DNA of 18,969 nucleotides from Paramesorhizobium sp049065735. Lineage in GTDB: Bacteria; Pseudomonadota; Alphaproteobacteria; Rhizobiales; Rhizobiaceae. The stretch spans positions 1-18,969 of the forward strand of contig NZ_JBAKHD010000018.1 of NCBI RefSeq assembly GCF_049065735.1. The letters are read 5' to 3'. Below the pieces are notes generated by a model. That model searched no databases. It was not told the DNA's origin and saw only the letters and a program-made list of their open reading frames with translations. This document shows positions 7,681-15,800 of this stretch, one piece after another. Position 1 is the first letter of the stretch. Every line of letters begins with the position of its first letter. Both the position numbers and the translations under genes were made by a program.

Positions 7681-9270
7681 TCAGGTGCTCATGGTCTGAA
7701 TGATTTGAGGGGTATTCGTCCAGAGTGTCTTGCTGTAGATGCGAGCCGTTTCGTCGTTCTGTTGGCCCACCGGAACGACGAAACATTCGAAGCCGACAGG
7801 TCCCAGCCTCTGTTGGAAATAGCTATATCCTTGCGCCAGATTCCCATCCAGCGTTGCCTCCATGTACTTCAAGTCGGTGGTGCTCGTCGACAACCCGTGC
7901 CCGGAAAGCGGCGGGGAGTAATATTTATCCTGCCTCCCGCCGACAGCGTCAGGGAACCAAAAACTACCGTCGTTGAAGTAAAAAGCGTAATATACTTCGT
8001 AGGCAGTGTTATTCTTGTATTCATCGGGGATATCGCCATAGAGGCGGGCGACCACCAAATCCGCATTTGGGCTGATGTGATTGCTGTTCGTGAGGGTTCC
8101 GGGGTTCAGGCCGGGATTAGGCGATGGATAGGGTAGACCGGGGAATTTGCTGCGATTGATCCTCGGGCTCAGGTTCGGCATGTTCGAATAATTGCCGGCC
8201 ACCCCAAAAGTCGCCGACGGTCCCGATCCATAGACAACGCCGCCAGGTGTCTGAATAAAGAAAAATGCGACGTTTTGCTTCGGTATCGGTGGGGTACTCA
8301 CCTTAAAATTTGAGGCAGGTATCGCGATGACTAGGCCGGGTGTCAGGATTGTCTCATCCGCTATGTCCCAGTGATAGGGGATAGCAACCTTGTCATCAAA
8401 TATATCGTCAGTGTACACCCAGGCATAACTGCCCTGGGGCAGGTATTGACTGCTTATTGCGGGAAGGCGGAAGATGACATCGCTTTGATAGTCATCTAAA
8501 GTATAGTTCTCACTCGCGTCCAAGGTGATATCGAGGGGATCGAGTACCTGCTCGACGTCATAGGGATTCATGAAATAGATCATCTCAGAATCGCCTGCCT
8601 GGCTTGGGACATTCGATGCTATCATGACGTTGCAGGCGATCGTCTGGTTATAAGTTACCCAGGCTTCGACCTCACCGTTTCCGTTTGTTGGGAGTACCCA
8701 ATATGTCGGAGAGGTCTCCTGCGGGATGTTGCTCGGCGCTCTGTTCGCTAAAAAGCTCCCGCTCTGTTCGCTATACACCACAAGATCCCCCATTCCGGTG
8801 CCACCGCGAAACTGGATCTCAGTACCCACCACCGGGGTCCCGTCTGCCTGGTACACATGCGCCTTGAGGTGGACCAGCTTGCCGGGTTCCGTAAGGGTCG
8901 TGGCGATCAGGTCGAATTGCAGACCGGTATCGGTTAAAGTGATTATCTCAAACGTCATGGTGACGTCAGCGTGGGGTTCTACCCCGCCGTCAAGCCTTTT
9001 ACGGGTGATTCTAAATGTAATGGTCTCGTTCATGTAATCGACGGGTACAACGAGGAGCCAAGTCATCAGGGTTTGCCCGGCGGAGACAAACTGTGACTGC
9101 CCGCCAATATACTTAATCAAGGGGTAACTACCAATGGGTGTTATTACCGCCTCATTTGTCCAAACGGGATCTAGATCGGGCGCAGCATCCATGCAGGCCG
9201 CGATCTTTATCTGCTCCTCTAGGGGGGATACTGTAGCGAATGTACAGCTGTATACAGCATCTAAAGCCAT
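7681..9270 (-). CDS. Ig-like domain protein without signal peptide (array gene A'), 529 aa
   Basis: An in-frame ATG exists at 9297, but GGAG at 9278-9281 is 7 nt before ATG 9270, giving the start MALDAVYSCTFATV. An Ig-like unit covers about residues 115-232, with VYQADGTPVVGTEIQF then TNGNGEVEAWVTY, the typical Big_1-type pattern. Residues 230-357 match residues 245-369 of gene A. Shared features are the motifs PYD, YTL, DV-x-FRLP, AW-x-Y-x-D, PG, AS-x-F-x-VS-x-P, N-x-AF-x-F-x-QT and FGV. Residues 360-529 are an extra C-terminal domain absent from A, with a Pro/Asn-rich linker (LPYPSPNPGLNPG) followed by a Tyr/Phe-rich segment. No signal peptide is present. It has its own near-consensus promoter about 380 nt upstream. 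Function unknown; a surface or secreted beta protein is inferred. Confidence 0.9.
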   Translation of the reverse strand: MALDAVYSCTFATVSPLEEQIKIAACMDAAPDLDPVWTNEAVITPIGSYPLIKYIGGQSQFVSAGQTLMTWLLVVPVDYMNETITFRITRKRLDGGVEPHADVTMTFEIITLTDTGLQFDLIATTLTEPGKLVHLKAHVYQADGTPVVGTEIQFRGGTGMGDLVVYSEQSGSFLANRAPSNIPQETSPTYWVLPTNGNGEVEAWVTYNQTIACNVMIASNVPSQAGDSEMIYFMNPYDVEQVLDPLDITLDASENYTLDDYQSDVIFRLPAISSQYLPQGSYAWVYTDDIFDDKVAIPYHWDIADETILTPGLVIAIPASNFKVSTPPIPKQNVAFFFIQTPGGVVYGSGPSATFGVAGNYSNMPNLSPRINRSKFPGLPYPSPNPGLNPGTLTNSNHISPNADLVVARLYGDIPDEYKNNTAYEVYYAFYFNDGSFWFPDAVGGRQDKYYSPPLSGHGLSTSTTDLKYMEATLDGNLAQGYSYFQQRLGPVGFECFVVPVGQQNDETARIYSKTLWTNTPQIIQTMST

Positions 9271-9641
9271 TCTTTTTCTCCAGTGATTGGGAGCCATCGG
9301 GCTCGATTAACAATAGGTACTTTAATTTCCGGACGCGCCGATCCACCCGTCCGAAAAGTTCTTTCGGCAGTCTTCGCGGCCATTCCGCCGCAATAATTCA
9401 GTCGGCAGTGCTCACTGCGGGAGACGAGTTCCGCCAGGCCTGAGCCTTTCGAGGCGGGTAATCCCTGCAAATCAGGGGTCCCAGTGAGAGAGTTCAAATG
9501 GATGGGTGGATGTTCTCCTTTTCGTAAATGGATGGCGGCCAAGCGATCCCGGCCAATATCGACAAAATATGCTATGCTACTAATATATGCTTTCCGAGGG
9601 AGACCGTTGCTTAGGCGATTCCAGCAACACTCGAGAAGACA
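9271..9641 (-). other. Long untranslated leader of gene A'
   Basis: If transcription starts about 7 nt after the -10 box at 9648-9653, the mRNA has a leader of some 370 nt. It contains small stem-loops, for example GCAGTG/CACTGC at 9405-9418 and a bulged stem across 9330-9353. It also has an unconvincing TTG-initiated frame (9542-9261). I recognise no riboswitch class here. Confidence 0.4.
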
Positions 9642-9647
9642 TTGGGA

Positions 9648-9676
9648 ATCATATTAGGAAAGCCTGTTCTTGTCAA
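9648..9676 (-). promoter_or_regulatory. Near-consensus sigma-70 promoter for gene A' and downstream genes
   Basis: On the minus strand TTGACA (9676-9671) is followed by a 17-nt spacer and TATGAT (9653-9648). The -35 hexamer is perfect, the -10 matches five of six positions, and the spacing is optimal. This implies housekeeping-type expression unless an unseen repressor acts. Confidence 0.75.
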
Positions 9677-9829
9677 CGCAAATTCAACTTTGCATGGCGA
9701 TGGAAAATAATAACCTTAGCAAATGGTTGCAATCGATGGCATGGCTGCATGCCGGGTTTTGTCTGCGATCGTCAGCCGTAAGAACAAGGACAAGCAATTG
9801 CCGTCGCGACAGCTTATGGCTCGGTAGAT

Positions 9830-9848
9830 CCTCGGGACAAGCCCGAGG
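9830..9848. repeat. Short palindromic intergenic repeat
   Basis: CCTCGGG and CCCGAGG flank a 5-nt centre. This resembles the short palindromes scattered between genes in many Rhizobiales genomes. It lies at the left border of the repeat cluster. Confidence 0.45.
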
Positions 9849-9933
9849 ACGACCGCCCAGGTCAGAACCGTTTCCGGATATCTCTGCAGACTCTAGAGCA
9901 AATTACTTTCACAGAATCGCTCGAAACCGTTCT

Positions 9934-10032
9934 AAAGCGCGTTGCGTTTAATCGTACCCATGCAACGCGCTTTAAGTTTTGTTTTTACTCATGTCTTTAT
10001 CCCAAAACCGGTTCCCACTTTTGGGAGACATG
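9934..10032. repeat. Rhizobiales-type composite palindromic repeat
   Basis: Two hairpins lie next to each other. The first has a perfect 12-bp stem, AAAGCGCGTTGC (9934-9945) with GCAACGCGCTTT (9962-9973). The second has arms CATGTCT (9990-9996) and AGACATG (10026-10032) enclosing TCCCAAAA and TTTTGGGA around CCGGTT. From memory, this arrangement resembles an interspersed element family common in Rhizobium, Brucella and Ochrobactrum genomes. I cannot search to name the exact family. Confidence 0.7.
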
Positions 10033-10060
10033 CTTTAAATTGTTGCCGCGATGGAAATGC

Positions 10061-10214
10061 TGAGGCATGGATTCCTGTGACACGCACAGGAATGACGGAA
10101 GTGGGGATGGCTGCTTCTCAACGGGAACCGTTGTGCAGGCCGCGCGGTTGAAGATTATCAGCGACATCAAAGCAATCCGTCATTCCTGTGCTTGTCACAG
10201 GAATCCATGCCTCA
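10061..10214. repeat. Inverted pair of 38-bp palindromic repeats
   Basis: The arm 10061-10098 and the reverse complement of 10177-10214 agree at 37 of 38 positions, with a 78-nt centre. Each arm contains its own ATTCCTGTG...CACAGGAAT palindrome. The structure is MITE-like or REP-pair-like. No ORF in it looks real. Confidence 0.8.
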
Positions 10215-10280
10215 ACGTTGCCACGACGCGAGGGTGAAGATACGCGTATTGCTTCCGTCTATAGTCTTGAGCGAATTATG

Positions 10281-10489
10281 TTTTGACGGAAGCGCGAGGC
10301 GCCCCCCTCTGTCCTGCCGGACATCTCCCCCGCAAGGGGGGAGATTGGCTGGCACTATCCTCCGCCGCTCGTTCTGCAACGTTTGCGATTGGCGTCCGGC
10401 ACAGATGAAAGGCGTAATCTCCCCCCTTGCGGGGGAGATGTCCGGCAGGACAGGGGGGGGGCGCTGTCCTGCCAACGCTTCCGTCAAAA
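10281..10489. repeat. Large inverted repeat with G/C-rich 38-bp identical cores
   Basis: The cores 10309-10346 and 10416-10453 are exact inverted copies. Outer ends TTTTGACGGAAGCG (from 10281) and its complement (to 10489) extend the structure imperfectly. The centre is about 70 nt. Each core holds an internal ATCTCCCCC/GGGGGAGAT palindrome, a type frequent between genes of Mesorhizobium and relatives. It begins about 90 nt past the stop of gene A and may serve as its transcript end. One outer arm carries a G9 run. Confidence 0.8.
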
Positions 10490-10578
10490 AGCAAAATGCT
10501 CCAGCGATTCTATCAAAGCATGAACCGCTCGATGACGCCGACGGAGAGGGTCGCGGCAAACTTGAAGGTGAGGCGGCC

Positions 10579-11706
10579 TTAAAGGTGGGGCGCCGGCTGG
10601 ACCCCGAATTGGATGGGGAGGGTTCTCCCGACTTCTCCGGCGACGGTCTGGAAAAACAGGAATGCCAGATTCGTGTCTTTCTCGCCCGGCGAGCTTACAT
10701 AAAAATCACTCGCGCTGGCCGTCAGCGGTATTCCGGGAAACCACGCATCGGTCTTGTCCCAATAGCGAGCAACAACCGGCGTATCGGATACGAGGTTGTC
10801 GATATAGAGCCACGCCTGGGTGGTGGCGGATATATATATGGGCGGAACGCCGTCTGGAAGCCGAAAGACGACATCGGGCCCGCTGAGTGTATAAATGCCA
10901 TTTTGCAAGTTGATCTGGAGCGAATTGATGCTGTCGTCCACGGTCGTATCATAGGGATCGACAAAAAAGACGGTATCGTTATCCGTTGTCGTTTTGTCCC
11001 CCAGTGCCCGGACCCCCACGGTCACGGCGGTCGTCCGGTCATACTGGATGTAAACGGTCGAATAGCCATCACCATCCGTCCTGGTCGCATACCATTGCGC
11101 TTGTGTGCCTGATGAGCGGTCCCTGGGCACGCCGGGATTCAGATCGGTCCCGGCCTGATCCTTATATAGCTGCAAATCATGCTCACCCGGAACGGGAGTG
11201 TACCATTGTATCTCGGTTTGCGGGATGCCTGGTCCAAGAGCGCTGGTCACCCGCGCCGTGACCGCGATGGTGGGCGAATTGCCATAGATCACGTTTCTGG
11301 GCGTTTCGAGCTTTGCGCTCACCGCGGTAATGGCCACGCCGCCCCAATGGGTGATTCCATCGTCAAAGGGCATGAAATAAAGCGGGAGCGGGGCGGGTGT
11401 TCCCGTCATGCCCGTTTTCTTCTCGCGGGCCGCCCTGAATTCGATGGTTTCTCCTGATAACTCGTTCGGCACGAACACCGTCACGCCGATCAAGGTCGTT
11501 GCCTCGTCCTTGAAGGTCGCCCGATGCCCGTCGATATATTGCACGGGGGGAGTGGCATTATCGTAATTCGATGTCCAGATGATGTAATTGGTGTAGTCCG
11601 TGATGACATCGCCTCCCACCCTGGCCATGCTGGCCCAGAGTTGTACGTTCTGCCCGGTGGGCGCCGTTTCGGCGAGTGTTTCGATGGTAATATCTTCCCA
11701 AGCCAT
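10579..11706 (-). CDS. Ig-like domain protein without signal peptide (array gene A), 375 aa
   Basis: ATG 11706 is preceded by GGGGAG 7 nt upstream. The protein starts MAWEDITIETLAETAPTGQN and has no leader peptide or membrane segment. Residues 1-115 look like one beta-sandwich (IIWTSNYDN, TLIGVTVFVP). Residues about 125-235 look like a Big-type Ig unit ending in TRTDGDGYSTVYIQYDRTT. Residues 245-369 form the module shared with A', with FFVDPYD, YTLSGPDVVFRLP, AWLYIDN and FGV. It lacks the roughly 170-residue C-terminal domain of A' and stops shortly after FGV, next to the repeat cluster. It may be naturally short or truncated by repeat insertion. It is the first gene of the leftward array and is divergent from the autotransporter, with its own promoter. 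Function unknown. Confidence 0.9.
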   Translation of the reverse strand: MAWEDITIETLAETAPTGQNVQLWASMARVGGDVITDYTNYIIWTSNYDNATPPVQYIDGHRATFKDEATTLIGVTVFVPNELSGETIEFRAAREKKTGMTGTPAPLPLYFMPFDDGITHWGGVAITAVSAKLETPRNVIYGNSPTIAVTARVTSALGPGIPQTEIQWYTPVPGEHDLQLYKDQAGTDLNPGVPRDRSSGTQAQWYATRTDGDGYSTVYIQYDRTTAVTVGVRALGDKTTTDNDTVFFVDPYDTTVDDSINSLQINLQNGIYTLSGPDVVFRLPDGVPPIYISATTQAWLYIDNLVSDTPVVARYWDKTDAWFPGIPLTASASDFYVSSPGEKDTNLAFLFFQTVAGEVGRTLPIQFGVQPAPHL

Positions 11707-12135
11707 TCTTCATCTCCCCTGACCCTTGCTGGTCCGATTCCGGCATCTTCCCCTTTGAAAGCGGTCTCCCGAGCAAATGCCGAAACGAGGGGCCGCCAGC
11801 TGATATTTACTTCCGCTACGGATGAACGCATCACGCTCTGGACATGCCAAAGCGGAACTCCTCTGCACCAACTCACTCCCGAGAGGATCGATCAAACCAA
11901 TTGAATGTCCGGTCTTGGAACGCGCGTTTTCATGCGCTCTCTATATAAATTGGTGGCTTTTCGCTGCTGAACGCTTCGTGAGGGGATCGATACGCCCGCC
12001 GGCTTGTCACTCCATCAATGACCGGCAGCTCGCGCTGCCGGTCAAATATGGGACGCTAATCTTTTGTTCACCAATAATGGTTCCTGGCACTAATAAGCTC
12101 TGAAAGATCTTTCTAAGATTGATTTCGTGAAATAC
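11707..12135 (-). other. Long untranslated leader of gene A
   Basis: From the inferred start near 12135 to ATG 11706 the leader is about 430 nt. I see no convincing ORF. Its main structure is the hairpin at 12020-12043. This mirrors the long leader of gene A'. Confidence 0.4.
12020..12043 (-). promoter_or_regulatory. Leader hairpin with tetraloop
   Basis: GACCGGCAGC and GCTGCCGGTC form a perfect 10-bp stem with a 4-nt loop, about 90-115 nt into the inferred gene A leader. No T-run follows on either strand, so it is more likely an RNA structural or attenuation element than an intrinsic terminator. Confidence 0.5.
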
Positions 12136-12141
12136 AAGGAC

Positions 12142-12170
12142 ACCATAATATGCTCATTCCAACCTGTCAA
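12142..12170 (-). promoter_or_regulatory. Near-consensus sigma-70 promoter for gene A
   Basis: On the minus strand TTGACA (12170-12165), a 17-nt spacer and TATGGT (12147-12142) make a strong promoter. An A/T run lies just upstream of the -35, as an UP element would. It has the same hexamer quality and spacing as the promoter of gene A'. Confidence 0.7.
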
Positions 12171-12658
12171 TAAAAAAACAATCTGTCGTTTTAAAAAAAA
12201 CTTACACCCTTTCAGGTTGCAGGCGATTGAAGAGGCGCGCTCCGCTCATTCGCCCGATTACGCATCCAGCGATTCAATCAAAGAAAGATGCGCCCTGCGA
12301 ATCAGCCAGCTCCTCCCTGCGGCGCTCTCTGATTTTTTCCAAATCTACCGAGGGAACATCTGTCCCGTTTATTCATCGCTATAATGGTTCGCTTCCATCC
12401 GAACGTGAATTCTGGCGATATTTCTGTACAGGATGAAGGTTGGTTTCCAGATTGAAGCAAAAATCACGAAATATTCTCATATTCTATTGTATAAATAGCT
12501 CACTGACCAAACAAAAAATCGCTCCGTTCCTCGATTTTTAATTATTAAACTATTAAAAATTTCGATCTACATTAAAAATCTCTTTGAGAAACGATTAATA
12601 TTGTCCGATACATGGGATGCGCGTGTCATCTCTGGGCGAGTAAAGGGAAATGCAGATC
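12171..12658. promoter_or_regulatory. AT-rich divergent control region upstream of the autotransporter
   Basis: No plausible gene lies here. The part 12440-12600 is markedly AT-rich compared with both flanking genes, with inverted A/T tracts such as AAAAATCG...CGATTTTT near 12508-12540. TATAAT occurs at 12380-12385 on the plus strand but without a good -35, so the autotransporter promoter is not assigned. AT-rich DNA of this kind is the usual target of H-NS-like silencers, which in Rhizobiales are the MucR/Ros proteins; binding here is only inferred. Confidence 0.4.
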
Positions 12659-12802
12659 ATGGACGATTTGTCGGGAGCGGCGAAAGATGGACCTGCCATG
12701 GCGCGCATGAGCAGAAAGGCGGGCGAGGGCGCCGGATTTTCAGGGCTTCGGCTTTCTCTATTCGTCGCGGCCGGGCTTTTCTTGCCGGCACCCGCGCTGG
12801 CT
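12659..12802 (+). other. Extended signal peptide of the autotransporter
   Basis: This covers residues 1-48, with an unusually long N-region containing several basic residues (MARMSRK...LR), a hydrophobic core LSLFVAAGLFLP, and the signal peptidase I site ALA before LYNG. Long N-regions are common among large autotransporters. Confidence 0.75.
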
Positions 12803-15800
12803 CTGTATAATGGTCCTACGCCCTGTTTCGATGATGGCTGCGGCGGTGGCGGCGGAAGTGTCAGTCAGGTTCCGGGCTCGGCCTCCGGCGCTACGGCCGG
12901 CGCCGGCGGGAAGTACGGTCAAAAAGGTGGTCCGGGGGTGGCCGAAACCGGCGTCGCCAGCGGCGGTGGCGGGGGGGGGGCGAATGCAGGGCCGGGTAGC
13001 GGTGGCGCGCCTGCCACAGCGACCTCCGCATCGGGCAATGGCGGCAAGGGCGGCGATGGCGGCCTCAATGGCACGCTCTCAGGCGGTAATGCTTCGGGCC
13101 AGGACGGGGGGGATGGCGATCCTGGTGGAAACTCTGCCACGTTAACCGGCGGCGGCGGCGGCGGGGGGGGGGCTGGTGGTTATGGCCTGATTATATCAGG
13201 CGGCGGCTTGTTTACAAATTCCGGCACGCTCAAAGGCGGAAAGGGGGGGGACGGGGGGAAGGGAGGGGATGCAGCTAGTCACACTTATGAAGCCGGTGAC
13301 GGCGGTTCTGGCGGTTCTGGCGGGATCGGCTTGGTCATCGATCAGGATGTGGAGAATGAGCTAGCCGGCATCATAAGGGGCGGGGATGGCGGCGCGGGCG
13401 GGGCTTCGGGCGCTAACAGTAATGGCTTGGGCGGCCATGGGGGCAATGGCGGAAAGGGGCTGCTGAGCAACGCCGCGGGCCCGGTGACCATCACGAATGC
13501 GGGAACCATCGCCGGGGGAGCCGGTGGTAACACCGGAGCGATGCTGGGCGGTAACCTCACTAACAACAATGTCACGAGCTGGGTCGCGCCAGGAAATGGC
13601 GGAGCCGGCATTGTCGTTCAAGCCAATGGAGGCATCATCAAGAATTCGGGCACGATAAGCGGCGGCGACGGGGGCAGTTGGGACCCGGCAACCTTTGGTA
13701 GTGGTGTCTCTCCTGCCGGCGGAAACGGAGGCGACGCGATAAGCGGCGGCGATCTCACCATCGTCAACTCGGGAACGATTCAAGGGGGCAAGGCCGGGGC
13801 GGCGGGCGGGGTGGGTGTCGCCGGAGTGGAAGGTTACGCTATTCATTTCACGTCCGGCGCCAATACGCTCACGCTGGAGGCCGGCTACAGCTTCCCGCAA
13901 GGCACCGTCACGGTGGACCCCAGCGCCACCGGCGCGCTCATCCTGGGCGGCGCGGCGAACGCACATTTCAGGCCGTCGCAGATCGGCCCATCCGCGGCCT
14001 CAGGCGTGGTATTCGTGAATTTTTCGTCCTGGGCGGTGCAGACGGACAACGACACCACCATTTGGACAATGGACGACGCTGCTGCCCCCGGGTCGGGGTT
14101 AAGGTGGCAGCTCCTGCGGGGCATCCTGTCCGCGAGCGATGTAGGCATGATCGGCGGCGCGACGACGCAGCTCACCTTCAATGGCGGCACCCTGCAGGTG
14201 ACAGGCACCTCCTGGAATAGTTTCGGTTCGGGAGGCTCCATTAGCTGGGGCGCAAATGGCGGCGGCTTCGATATCTTCGATGCCGGCAACGCCTTTACCC
14301 TGAACTACTCTTTGGGGACCGGCGGCCTGCTCAGCAAATATGGCGCCGGTACGCTCGTCCTTGCCGGCAACAACCGGAATAACGGCCTCACCATTCACGC
14401 TGGCACGGTCCAGGTGGACACGGTTTCCCGGATGGGAACGGGCGATCTTACCTTCGACACGAGCACCACGCCGACCGGCTCCCCCCTTTACGGCACGCTG
14501 CATACGACGGGCAACGTCACCTTTACCAAGGAGACAAAGTTCAACGCCGCGGGAACCATCGATGTCGACGGCACCACGACCACGCAACTGAACGGCGACA
14601 TTTCCGGCAGCGGGAAGATGACGAAAGACGGCGACGGCGACCTCATCCTCAACGGAGGCAATGCGTCCTATACGGGCGATATCACCGTCAACGGAGGAAA
14701 CCTCCATGTCGGAACCGGCGGTACGACGGGGACACTCGGCGGGAGCACCACCGTCACCCTGACCAATACGGCCAACCACCTGATCTTTAATCGCAGCGAT
14801 GACACCTACGGCTTTGGCGGACTGATCACCGGCGACGGCGGGGTGGAGGTACAGGGGGGCGGCACCATCACCCTGTCCGGCGACAACACATATCAGGGCA
14901 CCACGACCGTCGACACCAACACCACGCTGGTGGTCAATGGCGACCAGACCGGCGCGACCGGCAAGACCAGCGTGACCGGCACGCTGACAGGCAAGGGAAC
15001 CATCGGCGGCGACGTGGAAATCAATGCCAACGGCTTCCTCACCGTAGAGAACGACACGGCGGGCAATCCCACCGTGCTCACGATCAACGGTAAATTGAAT
15101 CTCGACGCAAACTCGACCACGAAATTTACCTATAATTACGTGCCATCAGGCACGGGGCCAGTCAATGACCTTCAGGTCCATGTCAAGGGCACGGGGGGCA
15201 TCAACATTGCCACCGGAGCCAAATTGGATGTGACGCTCGGCAATGGCGTGTCGCTTCGCACCGGTGTCTACGGGCTGCTGAAAGCGGACAATGGGGGGCT
15301 AAACAATACGAAATTCGCTTCCGGAGACATAAATATACCCAACGACACGTCCATCTCCTACACCCCGGACGGCGTATGGCTGAATGCCATTCCGCCCGGT
15401 ACGTTCAGCTATTGGGACGGAATGCAGAATACATGGGATAGCAAGATTCACGGTGGTTCCGGCACGTGGCAGAACGCGGCCAGCGCGACCGATAACCCCC
15501 CTCACACCAACTGGTCGGACCCGTCCAAGAGACAGAATTGGGGCTATACCGAGAAGACCCTCGCCATCTTCGCCGGGGACGATCCGAATGTGTGCGCCAG
15601 CGGGTGTACCGTCAAGGTGGATACGAGCCGGGGAGCGATCAATGCCGGCGGCATGCAGTTCGTGAGAACGGGCTATACTTTGCAGGGCGACGCCATCACG
15701 CTGTTCACAACCCCGGGACCGGGCGTCAATCCGGGCCAGAGCCTCATCCGCGTCGGCTCCGGCGGGGGGACGGATGCCGGCATAACGGCGACCATCGACT

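Noticed and set aside
9261..9542. 93-codon minus-strand frame in the leader of gene A', overlapping its start
   Set aside because: It starts with TTG, has no Shine-Dalgarno, and has an unremarkable composition. A leader peptide cannot be excluded, but nothing supports it.
10281..10489. Insertion sequence
   Set aside because: The structure is about 210 bp, has no transposase frame, and I saw no clear target-site duplication. It fits an intergenic palindrome or MITE-like repeat better.
9830..10490. CRISPR array
   Set aside because: The repeats are of different families and are inverted, with no regular direct repeat-spacer pattern.
10192..11112. 306-codon plus-strand frame
   Set aside because: It runs through the inverted repeats and then antisense to gene A, with no ribosome-binding site or domain.
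11822..12103. 93-codon plus-strand frame in the divergent region
   Set aside because: No ribosome-binding site, no domain, and it crosses the 12020-12043 hairpin.
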